This document shows positions 47,241-58,255 of a stretch of 64,000 bases of DNA, piece by piece. Where the stretch lies: assembly GCA_014843695.1 (NCBI GenBank), contig CM026397.1, forward strand, positions 51,508,101-51,572,100, read 5' to 3'. The position numbers and the translations under genes were made by a program. Source of the stretch: Archivesica marissinica (Eukaryota > Mollusca > Bivalvia > Venerida > Vesicomyidae). The notes under the pieces were generated by a model that saw only the letters and a program-made list of their open reading frames with translations, did not search any database and was not told where the DNA came from. Position 1 is the first letter of the stretch; each line of letters opens with the position of its first letter.

Positions 47241-47606
47241 TTGACTTATGTAAATAATACTGAATTCCTTCAAAGCATGTTTTCAATACACAGTCCAATA
47301 TGTCAGTGCATTAGTGAAACAACAGTCAAACCACTGTGTTTTATCATATTTTATGAGAGTTTCGCATTTATTGTGACGAAAATAATGGAGCAACATCATA
47401 AAGATATACAAGCGTTTTCTCTTCTCCAGTTACACTATAATTTCCGCTCAAGCAATGTTTTAGATATGTTCTTTCTTGGGTCATGCAATGTTGTGGGAAT
47501 GTTAACATATCAAAATAAACAGGTGTTTGTTCAAAGAATTCTGTTACAAATATACAATGGTAAAACAGATGTTTGTAGATCCGTTGTCAATTTACTTCAA
47601 ATGTGA
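47241..47606 (+). CDS. Hypothetical 121-codon open frame, doubtful
   Basis: The frame is not repetitive and begins just after the 17-bp satellite. It contains a mildly hydrophobic segment but no signal peptide, known domain, promoter or splice evidence. Overlapping frames continue to 47772. AT-rich sequence of this length can produce such a frame by chance. I list it only because it is the longest non-repeat frame in the 47-48 kb spacer. Confidence 0.12.
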   Translation: MTYVNNTEFLQSMFSIHSPICQCISETTVKPLCFIIFYESFAFIVTKIMEQHHKDIQAFSLLQLHYNFRSSNVLDMFFLGSCNVVGMLTYQNKQVFVQRILLQIYNGKTDVCRSVVNLLQM

Positions 47607-48041
47607 TCTTACTGTCTTATATATATATATTATCTTTTATTCCTCCATTTCTGAAGAGTTACATACAATCATCAAGAAAGATACAAAAATACAGAACATA
47701 ATTATAAACACAACTATAGATCAGGTACGAATTAGAATATACATACAACACAACATACGTACAGATAATTAAGAATGAAAAAAACAATACAATATCATAA
47801 CCTTGGCCTAAAATCAAGGAAAGTGTCAATAGTTATTCTCGGGCTTAATAATAAATATACAACCATCTAAAACAACATAAGGATTCACGAAAGCGAAAAT
47901 AGTACATTATGAAGTACATGGTGATATTAATAGTATCGTTTTGTATCACATATATGAACACATTATTTTCTTTATTTTATAATGCACAGAAAGTCTGAAT
48001 ACTGTTCCGGATGTATTAATCTGGCAATGTCTTTGAAGGTT

Positions 48042-48835
48042 CGCCTCCGTGATCGAGTGGTTACGGTCGCTGACTTGTATATACCACTGTAACCTATAAT
48101 CACTGATGATCACGGTTCCAGCCCCGCTATGGCTGTATCTCATTAAATATGTTTTCTATGTTTGTGCTAGCATGCATACTATTTTTGTTATATTATGTGT
48201 GTTCTCATGTGATTGGAAAGTTGAATGGAATTTAATTAATTAATCTATGTATATGTCATGTAATATTAATCTACAAAGCCGCTCTGACTTAAATAAATGG
48301 ATGCGTTCTGATTTACAAATATGACCACATGTAAATTTAAATTTATAATATTTAACATTTAGCAATGAATATGGTTACGAAGGGTTTACTGATCGACCTT
48401 GTTATACAACTTTGCAACAACTTCAATTTTGTATGTTTGGTTTTGTATTTTGTTGCGTCTTTTGGCCTTCTCCGTGTTAGAAATAAAGAACTTTAATTAT
48501 AAGACACATATCAGATAAATATTACATGTATTTACACATAGATATAAATATAAATGGCTGTAGGAGCTCATTTGTATAAAATGTATGCATTATGTTTGTA
48601 CTGTTCGCTAACTGTATATAATATGTATGTATGTCCTCATGGGCTTGAAAGCCTACTGGAATTTAATAAAATAAACTAAACTCTCATTTATATGAAATAG
48701 TTGGCAGGTTCTTACGGAGGTTGGTGCACCAAGTACTGGTTAACCGTTGGAGCCTGCCCAGGAAAGGTGTTGTTAGGTAAACTGCCCGCCGGCGACATAG
48801 CCCAAAATGGTGCTGATGCAGGCGTAAAACATCAA
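48042..48835 (+). mobile_element. SINE2 split by a younger insertion
   Basis: The head (cctccgtgatcgagtggtta) and body up to 48144 are separated from the rest (tatgaaatagttggcaggtt and on) by 537 bp. The alternative tail gccggcgacatagcccaaaa, tggtgctgatgcaggcgtaa ends it at about 48835. Confidence 0.88.
48145..48681 (+). mobile_element. Truncated non-LTR-type insertion
   Basis: Flanked by the 7-bp duplication TCTCATT (48138-48144 and 48682-48688). It ends in tactggaatttaataaaata, aactaaac, an A-rich 3' end. No reverse transcriptase is left. A related phrase occurs twice (ttctcatgtgattggaaagt near 48200, cctcatgggcttgaaagcct near 48633), so the 3' end may be duplicated internally. Confidence 0.75.
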
Positions 48836-49799
48836 TAATTTTGTAATTGGTTGTTTGTCACAATATTACCAAGTGGATAAATCTACATATGAATTTTAAT
48901 TTTATTCTTCCATTCGAAGTGAAAATTGTTAAGCATACTAATCATACATTTGGCAGTCTCAGACTTTAGCAGCAAATGGTTGCATTCAAGTTCTAGAAAA
49001 CAATTAAGATGCTTGGAATCTATCAGTGGCTAATATGTGTTTCCATCGCCGACTAAGCATCTGTCACAAGTGCCATTTACTTCCAAAGATTTTATTAAAG
49101 TGTCGCACTTGGTTTTGGATGAAAACCCTCAAATTCTTTCAAATGTATTGACCATAATCAATAATTTCATTTCCCCCCATCTGTGTTCGCATATGATGAT
49201 TATGATCACACGTTTTAATGAAAGTTTGGCTTCATATAGTCCATAGCAGCAGTTTGATGATGCACGTACAGAGGGGAGGGGAGGGGAGAGGAGAGGAGAG
49301 GAGAGGAGAGGAGAGGAGAGGAGAGAGATTATGTAATGGTGGTTTGTGCATTCACAGGTGATCTCTAGCACAGTTTGACTGTATTTATAAATGCGAGATA
49401 TAGGTATGGCATCAGACTTCTGGCAGTTTGTGCTGTAGAATAAGGAAGGTATGAACATACATTTTTTTTGATAAGATCATTTCTGGCATGTTCCTGCTGA
49501 GATTTGCTCAATACACAAGCGAGGAAATATTTTTAGTGAACCATCAAAAAATGGTTTAACTGATATGTCTCTGTGGGCTTTCCGTGCCAACTGAGGTTTT
49601 TTTAAAAGAACACTATCAATACCAGATAACTACCCGCAATCACCGGGTGTTTATGATAAGCGACTACAGCATCAGTTCAGAAAGACAGCTGCATTGGCGA
49701 GATAGTAAAACCCATTACACAACACATATTTAATGTTTTAATTCATTTGTATGTAAAGTGCACCTAGATGTTTTCATGTTACATTCTTTACAGGGAAAG
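48836..49799. other. Unrecognised sequence with a GA-rich microsatellite
   Basis: A (GGGGA/GGAGA)n purine tract lies at about 49272-49328. Short frames on both strands here have no recognisable domain. Confidence 0.5.
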
Positions 49800-50605
49800 A
49801 ACCTTTTCAGCTGGCTTGTGGAAGGTCGGTGGTTGTAACCGGGTGACTGCCTAACATTGGAGAACGTTATCCAGCTGGCTTGTGGAAGGTCGGTGGTTGT
49901 AACCGGGTGACTTCCGAGCATGGGAGGACGTTACCCAGCTGGTTTGATGGAAGGTCGGTGGTTGTAACCCATGTATTGCAGAAGGTCGGTGGTTGTAACC
50001 GGGTGACTTTCTAACATTGGATGACGTTATACAGCTAGCTTGTGGAAGGTCGGTGGTTGTAACCGAGTGACTGCCTAACATTGGATGACGTTATACAGCT
50101 GGATTGTGGAAGGTCGGTGGTTGTAACCGGGTGACTTTCTAACATTGGATGACGTTATACAGCTAGCTTGTGGACGGTCGGTGGTTGTAACCGGGTGACT
50201 TCCTAACATTGGAGGACGTTACCGAGCTGGCTTGTGGAAGGTCGGTGATTGTAACCGGGTGACTGCCTAACATTGGAGGACGTTACCGAGCTGGCTTGTG
50301 GAAGGTCGGTGGTTGTAACCCATGTATTGCAGAAGGTCGGTGGTTGTAACCGGGTGACTTTCTAACATTGGAGGACGTTACCGAGCTGGCTTGTGGAAGG
50401 TCGGTGATTGTAACCGGGTGACTGCCTAACATTGGAGGACGTTATACAGCTGGAGTGTGGACGGTCGGTAGTTGTAACCGGGTGACTTCCTAACATTAGA
50501 GGACGTTACCGAGCTGGCTTGTGGAAGATCGGTGGTTGTAACCCAGTCACTTCCGAGCATGGGAGGACGTTACCCAGCTGGTTTGATGGAGGCCAGTGAT
50601 TGTAT
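49800..50605 (+). repeat. 64-bp tandem array made from the SINE5 core
   Basis: The unit is AGCTGGCTTGTGGAAGGTCG, gtggttgtaaccgggtgact, tcctaacattggaggacgtt, acc, about 13 copies. The first 30 bases match the core of the SINE5 copies at 12838 and 41948. Some units are fused with a short form (acccatgtattgcagaaggt). Confidence 0.92.
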
Positions 50606-51230
50606 GTAAGTGATCGTCTGCATTGACACCATGAGTTTTCTTCTACTAGCATAGTGAATATACGTCTGGACCTTAGATAAGATTGATAGACGATCAGACA
50701 ACATTATATTTTCCTCAGCAGCTAGGAACAGGTCAGTGGCCTAGCGGCTAACAGGTTAGCAATGCATATAATACCTGTGTCACGTCTTATATTCTTCTCC
50801 TACGCCTTTCATCGGTAAATAAATACAAGGGCCGTTCGATCTGCCGTCACACCGTAACGATATTAGCAGTGTTCGGGTGAGACGCGTACTTTTTTTTTTT
50901 TGTGTATAAAAAACTAATTCGGGGTTCCTTACTGGTACACTATCCGGAATTATGGCAGCTTCTGTATTATACTACTATCCTTGACAAAAATAAAATGTAA
51001 TAAACATAGATGAACCTGTCAGGTAATTGATCATTTCCCATTCCAGATCACCGTTTCTGCAGCCTCGAGTCAAAACCAACATGGTGTATTTATTATTTAT
51101 GTAAAAAAATGTTGTGTAAAACATTTGTGGTAGGTGTTTGTTTTGGGGGGGGGGGGGTAAAGTCGCACATGCAGTTTGGGTTATCTGACTGTTATACACA
51201 AGAGAAGAGATGTATAGTATATAAGCCGAA
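50606..51230. other. Unrecognised sequence
   Basis: Contains a poly-T run near 50890 and a poly-G run at about 51145-51157. No gene is supported. Confidence 0.5.
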
Positions 51231-51232
51231 AA

Positions 51233-51690
51233 CGATCCAATATGTTAAATATTGGACTGTGTGAGGCGCGTACTTAAACACTCACATATATAACTAAAAT
51301 TGACACCAGTCCAATATGTTAAATATTGGACTGTGTGAGGCGCGTACTTAAAATACTCACATATATAACTAAAATTGACACCAGTCCAATATGTTAAATA
51401 TTGGACTGTGTGAGGCGCGTACTTAAAACACTCACATATATAACAAGATCCTACTAATTACAATTGTTAGTTTCGTTCATGTACGCGTGGTATTTAATAT
51501 AATACTCTGGCCTTTTGACACCAGTCCAATATGTTAAATATTGGACTGTGTGAGGCGCGTACTTAAAACACTTACATATATAACAAGATCCTACTAATTA
51601 CAATTGTTAGTTTCGTTCATGTACGCGTGGTATTTAATATAATACTCTGGCCTTTTGACACCAGTCCAATATTAATAATAATGGACTGCA
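51233..51690. repeat. Tandem hairpin repeats, 75-bp then 140-bp periods
   Basis: The inverted repeat CAGTCCAATAT ... ATATTGGACTG (5-base loop gttaa) recurs at 51307, 51382 and 51522, with a damaged first copy near 51236 and a damaged last copy at 51662. Spacing is 75 then 140 then 140 bp. The longer units add ctactaattacaattgttag, tttcgttcatgtacgcgtgg. Confidence 0.92.
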
Positions 51691-51966
51691 AGTACAAAGG
51701 TACGTCACATTAACGTTCCACGCTTCTGTACATATACATTATGTAACAAGATTATTCTACTTATGTTTGTGTCTCGTGCACGTCTTTATTATTTTCGCTA
51801 ACCGGAAGTCAATTTTATGTAGTCATACCACAAATATACAAAATGTGTTTGCACAATATTTAAAGTTTTCTATTTCCCATAACTGCTTCATTTGACGTGC
51901 GATTTTCACATTTTCAATTAGACGCTTCCTAAATGTGAAAGCAGTCTGTCGATGTTTTTCTTTTCT

Positions 51967-52245
51967 TTAACCCTTTACACGCTAACGGTGAAAATAATTA
52001 TGTTCATGGAATGTCATTACAATTGTGCCGCAACTGTAGCCTGTGAACAGGCGTATGTATAGTTATAATATAAATATGTTTACCACTGAGACCATTTAAT
52101 TGAGCCGTATTGAGTTTCTGGTAATATTAAGCATATTTCAAGAATTTTTAGTTAGAAATAAGAAAAGAACGTTTCTGAATTGTCGTCTGCTTCAATTATT
52201 TTAACTATTTATAACCTTTATTTTATCCAGCATGTAAAGATTTAA
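51967..52245. mobile_element. PiggyBac-like MITE with nested MITE-A
   Basis: TTAACCCTTTACACGCTAAC at the left and gcatgtaaagatttaa at the right form an inverted pair inside TTAA tetranucleotides. A MITE-A end (tagcctgtgaacaggcg) starts at 52036 within it. Confidence 0.55.
52036..52150. mobile_element. MITE-A, degraded copy
   Basis: The left end is recognisable and the shared block gagccgtattgagtttctgg aligns with the copy at 13233. The right end is lost. Confidence 0.6.
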
Positions 52246-52628
52246 TATTATCCCCAACAAGCTCAGTGGGAAAGCATACAATGTATCAGTTTACAGTTAT
52301 GCATGCTTATTAAAAACAATTCTTCCGAATTTATGAGAAATTGGCATGGTAGTCGATGGAGGTCCTTAGATACTATAATTAACTCCCATCTAATAGTAGA
52401 CGGCTGATGATCTGAAATTTATTGATTTTTGTAAAGTTTTTAAAACCACCGTGTGCCCCCATTGATAGTGGAGTGCGTACCTGTAATTCAACAAACTGAA
52501 GCAGTGATTTTATCACGTTGCATGAGATAAGCAATAAAAATGGTTGTATGCCAGTTTTCTATCAGTGCATGCGATATCTTTAAGGGACTATCACTTCTAA
52601 GATGTGCAACATATTGACCCAAATTAAA
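52246..52628. other. Unrecognised AT-rich sequence
   Basis: No open frame, RNA signature or repeat kin inside the window. Confidence 0.5.
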
Positions 52629-52810
52629 TACAGTCAAATCCGTGTTAGTGGTCACATCTATTAAGCTGCCAACCTGTATTAAGCAGCCAGTTTCCAGATT
52701 CCCAATATGTTGTTTTATTATACATTTGACCTCTATTAAGCAGCCACCTGTACTAAGCAGCCACGTTCTATGATTCCCTTGGCTGGCTGCTTAAGACAGG
52801 TTTAACTGTA
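52629..52810. mobile_element. MITE-E, copy 2
   Basis: Left TACAGTCAAATCCGTGTTAG and right ttaagacaggtttaactgta form inverted ends, with TA at each edge. The interior has repeated ctattaagcagccac motifs. It is related to 43258-43442 in inverted orientation. Confidence 0.8.
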
Positions 52811-53041
52811 CTTTGAAACACACGGTGCAGTCAACATCGAATGTTTAATTTATATCTCTTGAAATATTAACAAGAACGTATTATACAGCGGAAATATCCA
52901 GAACTATATTAATTAATTAGTCCAACATGTGAACGTTATAATCACGTCATTAATTAACATTTCTTATAATTATGGACGAACGTCAGGGGAGGTAACTAGA
53001 GCCACAGAATGGGGCTATATATTAATATGATGATATCACAA

Positions 53042-53332
53042 CAGACGGATCTGTAGTCCAGTGGTAACACGCTGGACTGGTAATACAGGGATCGCAGGTT
53101 CGATCCCCCATCTGACCATAATAAAATTAACAGTCTTTCAGATGGAACGTTAAACCGAGGTCTCGTGTCGGTGTTGTACACCGTGCACGTAAAAGAACCA
53201 GAGGAGAGTCTGGAATGGGTCTCTGTCTGTATCATTGCACTATCCTCCAAAATCTAAAATGACTAATCTCTTCAGGAGGCGTCGCTCATATGGGCAACCG
53301 GTAACGACGATAAATAAACGTAAACACATACA
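53042..53332 (+). mobile_element. SINE1, full-length (first of a pair)
   Basis: Complete tRNA-like head with anticodon loop ctggtaa, B box ggttcgatccc, body and tail. The tail hairpin carries one change (gtaacgac). Confidence 0.92.
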
Positions 53333-53338
53333 CACAAA

Positions 53339-53602
53339 CAGACGGATCTGTAGTACAGTGGCCAACAGGTTGGACTGGTAATCCAGGGATCACAGGTTCG
53401 ATCCCCCGTCTAACCGTAATAATATTAACAGTCTTACAGATGGGACTCGTGTCGGTGCTTTACACAGTGCACGTAAAAGAACTAGAGCAGACTCTGGAAT
53501 GGGTATCTGTCTGTATCATTGCATGATCCTCCAATCTCGCCAGGAGGCGTCGCTCATATGGGCAAATGGTAGAGACGATAAATAAACGTAAAACACACAC
53601 AT
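53339..53602 (+). mobile_element. SINE1, full-length (second of a pair)
   Basis: Same orientation and only about 6 bp after the previous copy. It lacks the atgttaaaccgaggt piece and has more substitutions, so the two are not products of a recent duplication. Confidence 0.9.
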
Positions 53603-53972
53603 ATTCATTATTTTACCGTAACTTTTCATGTAGTTGGGTCAATAGCTAATTTAATAAATTTAATAAACAGAAGCATGTCAACCGTGCTTGTGTTGTTTAT
53701 TTTTAAAATATTTATGTTGATTCAATATCTAACACATCTATAGAAGCTTACTCCCATAAGCATAAGTTTATAAACATGACTATGTTAGGTGCATACTATA
53801 AAGCTTCGTGTGTGTCGTAACACATACATAAATAAACAAACCCAAAATAAACAAACTAAACAAAACCAAAACCCTAAGCCGTTTGTGTAAGTGTAAATCC
53901 AAGATAAGACTCCTAGATAAGGCATCTTAATACGTGACGGAAGGTCAACGAGAAACAACAGAATGCTGTGTG

Positions 53973-54216
53973 CTTTACGTTTATTTATCGTCGCTACCGG
54001 TTGCCCAGTAAGCGACGCCTCCTGAAGAGATTAGTCATTTTAGATTTTGGAGGATAGTGCAATGATACAAACAGAGACCCATTCCAGAGTCTCCTCTGGT
54101 TCTATTACGTGCACGGTGTAAAGCACCGACACGAGACCTCGGTTTAACGTCCCATCTGAAAAACTGTTAATTTTATTACAGTCAGACGGGAGATCGAACC
54201 TGTCACTGGACTACAG
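53973..54216 (-). mobile_element. SINE1 with an anticodon-arm deletion
   Basis: The body and tail are intact. In the head the B box is followed directly by ccagtg, so about 30 bases covering the anticodon arm are missing. The 29-bp array starts about 57 bp after its 5' end. Confidence 0.87.
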
Positions 54217-54272
54217 ATCCGTCTGTATGCTGCACTGGGTGACCCTAGTGCGTGTTGTCCCTAATCAGCTGG

Positions 54273-54477
54273 TATGCGTTGTCGTGTCACCTAGGTAACC
54301 TAATGCGTTGTCGTGTCACCTAGGTAACCTAATGCGTTGTCGTGTCACCTAGGTAACCTAATGCGTTGTCGTGTCACCTAGGTAACCTAATGCGTTGTCG
54401 TGTCACCTAGGTAACCTAATGCGTTGTCGTGTCACCTAGGTAACCTAATGCGTTGTCGTGTCACCTAGGTAACCTAA
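54273..54477. repeat. 29-bp tandem repeat, 7 copies
   Basis: The unit is AATGCGTTGTCGTGTCACCT followed by aggtaacct, with no visible divergence between copies. It contains the palindrome ACCTAGGT. Confidence 0.96.
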
Positions 54478-54876
54478 GATTCCGTTATATACCGATAATG
54501 ATCATCACCACGTAAAGAATTGAAATTGGCAGCAAATATTTGCACACTAATTATCGGCAAAACATGATTAGGAGCCAATTAGATAGTCGTGTCAGTTAAT
54601 GCGATGAAAACGATATGCTTAGAAAACACCTCAATCGAGAACTGCCTCGAAATGACTTATTTTAGACTCCGAAATTACGAAAACGAAATAATTTAAAAAG
54701 ACAGACAATACAAGGGTTCAAGTCTACCCGACATAGTGACTAAGCGCCTCTCTCCAGTATGTGAAGCTGTAACATGCCCTATGCTGTAACATATACAGAT
54801 ATACAGACAGATACTTGATCGAGATTGAGGGTGTGATATGCACTATTTTTCACATGAAAAGTGATCCTATTATTTG
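54478..54876. other. Unrecognised sequence
   Basis: No gene or repeat kin seen. Confidence 0.5.
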
Positions 54877-55062
54877 TTTTATTTAAGTTTATTTAACGTC
54901 GCTACTGGTTGCCCATTTCAGCGACGGGCAGCTTACCAAATAACACTTTTCCTGGACAGGCTCCAGTGGTTAACCAGTACTTGGTGCACCAACCTCCGTA
55001 AGAAACTGCCAACTTTGTTCATATAAAGAGTGTCTGAGCGGGGTTCAAACCAGTGATCATAT
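54877..55062 (-). mobile_element. SINE2, truncated head
   Basis: It has the hairpin tail (gtcgctgaaatgggcaacca, gtagcgacgttaaata) and body. The head stops after the B box (ggtttgaaccccgctc on the minus strand). A (TA)-rich insertion zone follows. Confidence 0.82.
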
Positions 55063-55065
55063 ATA

Positions 55066-55505
55066 TAAAATTGTCGAGGCCTGTATATATATATATATAT
55101 ATAATATATTATATACAGGCCTCGACAATTTTTTAATTTCTTACTCGTCCTACTGGGCGAGTGATGCCACTGTTCCACTCGTCCAGATTGGACTATCACT
55201 CGTCCCATGTATTTTAGGAAAATTAAAAATCGTCCGTCAGAATTGCACTTTAATTTATTAATAAATGCAATTATGTGGCAGCATAAACACATTAAAATAT
55301 CCTCGGTGATTTCCCATTATCACGCCAAGTAATCATTCCGAAGAAAGTAAAACGGATATTATTTTATTTTGTTCCTTCGATTTATATTGGATATTTAGCT
55401 GAACTTTTCACTCGTCCGACTGGGCAAGCGACTTGGAATTTCTACTCGTCCAGATCGAAAAGTCACTCGTAAATACGAGCGGACGAGTGGATTTGTCGAG
55501 CCCTG
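55066..55505. mobile_element. hAT-like MITE-F plus an inverted partial end
   Basis: The main element is 55116-55505. Its left end CAGGCCTCGACAATTT and the complement of its right end (CAGGGCTCGACAAATC) form inverted repeats, continuing into several actcgtcc motifs. A solitary copy of the same end, 55066-55083, faces it across a (TA)n centre. CAGG(G/C) tips are typical of hAT elements. The flanks are TA-rich, so no target duplication can be read. Confidence 0.7.
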
Positions 55506-55760
55506 ATATATATATTATTATGATGATGAGCTATGTACTGCTAATACATATGTAATATATAATGCTATGTACTGCTAATATGTACTGCTAATAAACTACA
55601 TGTATAATATGTTCTGTTCTGTACAAAGAAGCAACAGTATATGAAATGTGACGTCCTTTTTGTGAGAGTTGACAGTATTCCGGATCACAGACGCTTGTAT
55701 GTAAATAGGACTTTCTTGCTATCCCTAACAATGTAGGCCTATGTACAGCGCCCAGCGTGT

Positions 55761-56046
55761 GTGTTTTACGTTTATTTATCGTCGCTACCGGTTGCCTATA
55801 TGAGCGACGCCTCCTGAAGAGATTAGTCATTTTAGATTTTTGGAGGATAGTGCAATGATACAGACAGAGACCCATTCCAGAGTCTCCTCTGGTTCTTTTA
55901 CGTGCACAGTGTAAAGCACCGACACGAGACCTCGGTTTAACGTCCCATCTGAAAGACTGTTAATTTTATTAGGGTCAACGGTGGATCGAACCTGCGATCC
56001 CTGGATTACCAGTCCAGCGTGTTACCACTGGACTATATATCCGCCC
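55761..56046 (-). mobile_element. SINE1, near full-length
   Basis: Tail, body and head with anticodon arm ctggactggtaatccag. The acceptor stem has decayed (gggcggatatatagtccagt). Confidence 0.88.
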
Positions 56047-56382
56047 AGCTTAAAAAAGTACTATTTATATGCGCGTGTTTTCTTTTGTGCTGTTGTTGTT
56101 TTTGTTCAAGTATGGCATTTAATTATATATTGAGTGATCAGTATCATTTCTCTAAATGCACATTTTCACAATCAGCATTGTTGTCGTTTTATATTAAATT
56201 TGACCTTAATACATCGATTAGCAGCTATTCATGTTTTTATCTTTGTACATGCTTTGTACATGCTTTTTGTAATATATACATGTGACATATTAGTCTTTTA
56301 TAAATCTAAATATTGAAATGGCTATATACTGTTTTTATAATGTAATACATGTATATATTTTATAAGTATGTACATATAACCG

Positions 56383-56600
56383 TTTCTGTAGCCTTATGAT
56401 TAAGGCACCCCCCTATGTAGCGGGTGTTCGAAAGTTCGAACACCGTTATGGGTTTGTCATGATATGGCCGGTTGCTGAGCCGCCAGCTAGTTAAATAATG
56501 GTTTGTGATCGCCTATCAGCCTGGCGACAGGTCTACACGTCATAATGCAGGAAGTACTGATGTTAGTAATGGGTGTCACCTAGTCTGAAATGGCTGGCCC
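56383..56600 (+). mobile_element. SINE6 candidate, single copy
   Basis: tRNA-like head with A-box region tagccttatgattaaggc and B box agttcgaacacc, followed by a body (ctgagccgccagctagttaa, gtctacacgtcataatgcag) seen nowhere else in the window. Confidence 0.5.
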
Positions 56601-56799
56601 TTTAAATAGATGAGACTATAATTCAAAGTTTATAATGGTAAATCAGCATTATACATGCACATGATTTTGGTCCTTAAAAATATTAATTAGAATATGGAAA
56701 ATACGGTTTTAATAATTGTAGACATATATGTTATACATGCAGTTAATTAGTGTAATAAAGATCGAAATATAAAACAACATACAATGATTATTATTAAGA

Positions 56800-56987
56800 T
56801 AATAAACTTTATTTATTTTACGATTGCGAAACAAACTTTAACAACTTATATTAATCACTCTCGTCGGAGTACCTGGAGAAAACCCACCTGTCCGATCGGG
56901 CGACCACCGTACAATCTCACATACTTCCCTGCCCGAGGATCGAACCCGGGTTGCATTGGGGAGAAGCCAGTGTGCTAATCGGAAGTT
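56800..56987 (-). mobile_element. SINE4
   Basis: Tail complement tttattttacgattgcgaaa, body gagtacctggagaaaaccca, B box gggttcgatcctc on the minus strand, and the start of the A-box side (cgattagcacactggc). Confidence 0.85.
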
Positions 56988-58227
56988 GTCACTATACAAT
57001 TGTAAATGGGTAAAATACGGTGTTGAGGTGTATTATAACTGTGTTAAATATGAACATTTAGGAATGTTTGCAAACACCATTTCCTCAACAAAGTAGATCA
57101 CGGACCATATGTGGATTTCTTTGTGGGTCCCAATGGGGCAATTTCCCCCAAATATGCTATATTATGTAAATCTTGAGTCATATCCGGGGCCACTGGGGCG
57201 GTCATCGTGTGTTAATATACCGTTAAATCATTTATGCACGGAGCAATGAATTCAATAAGCCAGAACAGAGAAGAGGTATATGTCAGTACAATGTAACATA
57301 CGTTTGTGTTCGGTACTATCGCGGGAACTTGACATTTTATCTATAAAGCTCCAAAAGCCTTGTAGATCCTAGCACCCACCCCTCTAAATAAAAAGAATAT
57401 AAAAGGGGTTTATAGGATAATGGTGCAAGGCTCTTGGTTTAAACATAGTTTATTCGTCATAATAATAGACTATATAACAAAAGATTATATATGCGTGTAT
57501 TGAATCGAAAGCTTGAAGGATTTTGGTGTCTTATACATAACATTTCAAGCCCCTGTGGTTCAGTGTAACAAGTTGTTATACACATTAATTAATGTCACAA
57601 ATATATACAACGGAACATGTTAACTAATCATTTGAAATAAATGAATGAGATTTACACAGGTGTTAAAACGATTTTCGTGTCCCGTCGTATCCTGCAGACC
57701 ATTTCTTAGTTCTTGTATTTACATAGGGTGTAGCCTGTAGGCCATGTGTGTGTGTGTGTGTGTGTCTGCTCGTTCGAAGGCACCGTGACTTATTAAGTGG
57801 TCGATCAAAGGTCCCTGACCCACTCAGGCCTGGACCGGACATGTAGGCTAACCCTCACGTCTTGTGTGGAAATGTGCAGGTTGTGTATCCTATATAAATT
57901 AACCCACCGCACCATGTGCAGCCCCACTCAACTTAGACCTACATTGAAATAAAACAACCTGATACATCTAAACGTAATACAGGCGATATCATATTCAAGT
58001 GTTATGCCTCTACGGAATTTTTTTTATTATTTGTCTTCAATATTACATATGTTTTTCCAACTTACAGACCTATCAGACTATGTAGCCGACACGTGTTTTA
58101 AGCCGAAACAGTTTCAGCAGCTGCTTTACTCAAATCGTGTGAAATTAGTTGGAGAAACGCAGAAATGCTTTGTGCTGAAATGTCATTCAATTTCACTGGG
58201 TCGAAACGCTCCACGGACGAACGCGCA
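56988..58227. other. Upstream region of the kinase-like gene
   Basis: Mostly unique AT-rich sequence with a (GT)n tract near 57746-57765. A 95-codon frame at 58004-58291 has an acceptor-like tract (tttttccaacttacag, ending 58065). It could be a 5' exon or chance; no domain is recognised. Confidence 0.4.
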
Positions 58228-58255
58228 GGGAATTCCCGTGTGGCCTATGACATCA
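58228..58255. promoter_or_regulatory. Candidate kB-type and CRE/AP-1-like sites
   Basis: GGGAATTCCC (58228-58237) is a perfect palindrome fitting the Rel/NF-kB consensus. TGACATCA (58248-58255) resembles CRE/AP-1 sites. They are 10 bp apart and about 560-580 bp upstream of the kinase-like start codon. Function is inferred from motif match only. Confidence 0.3.
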
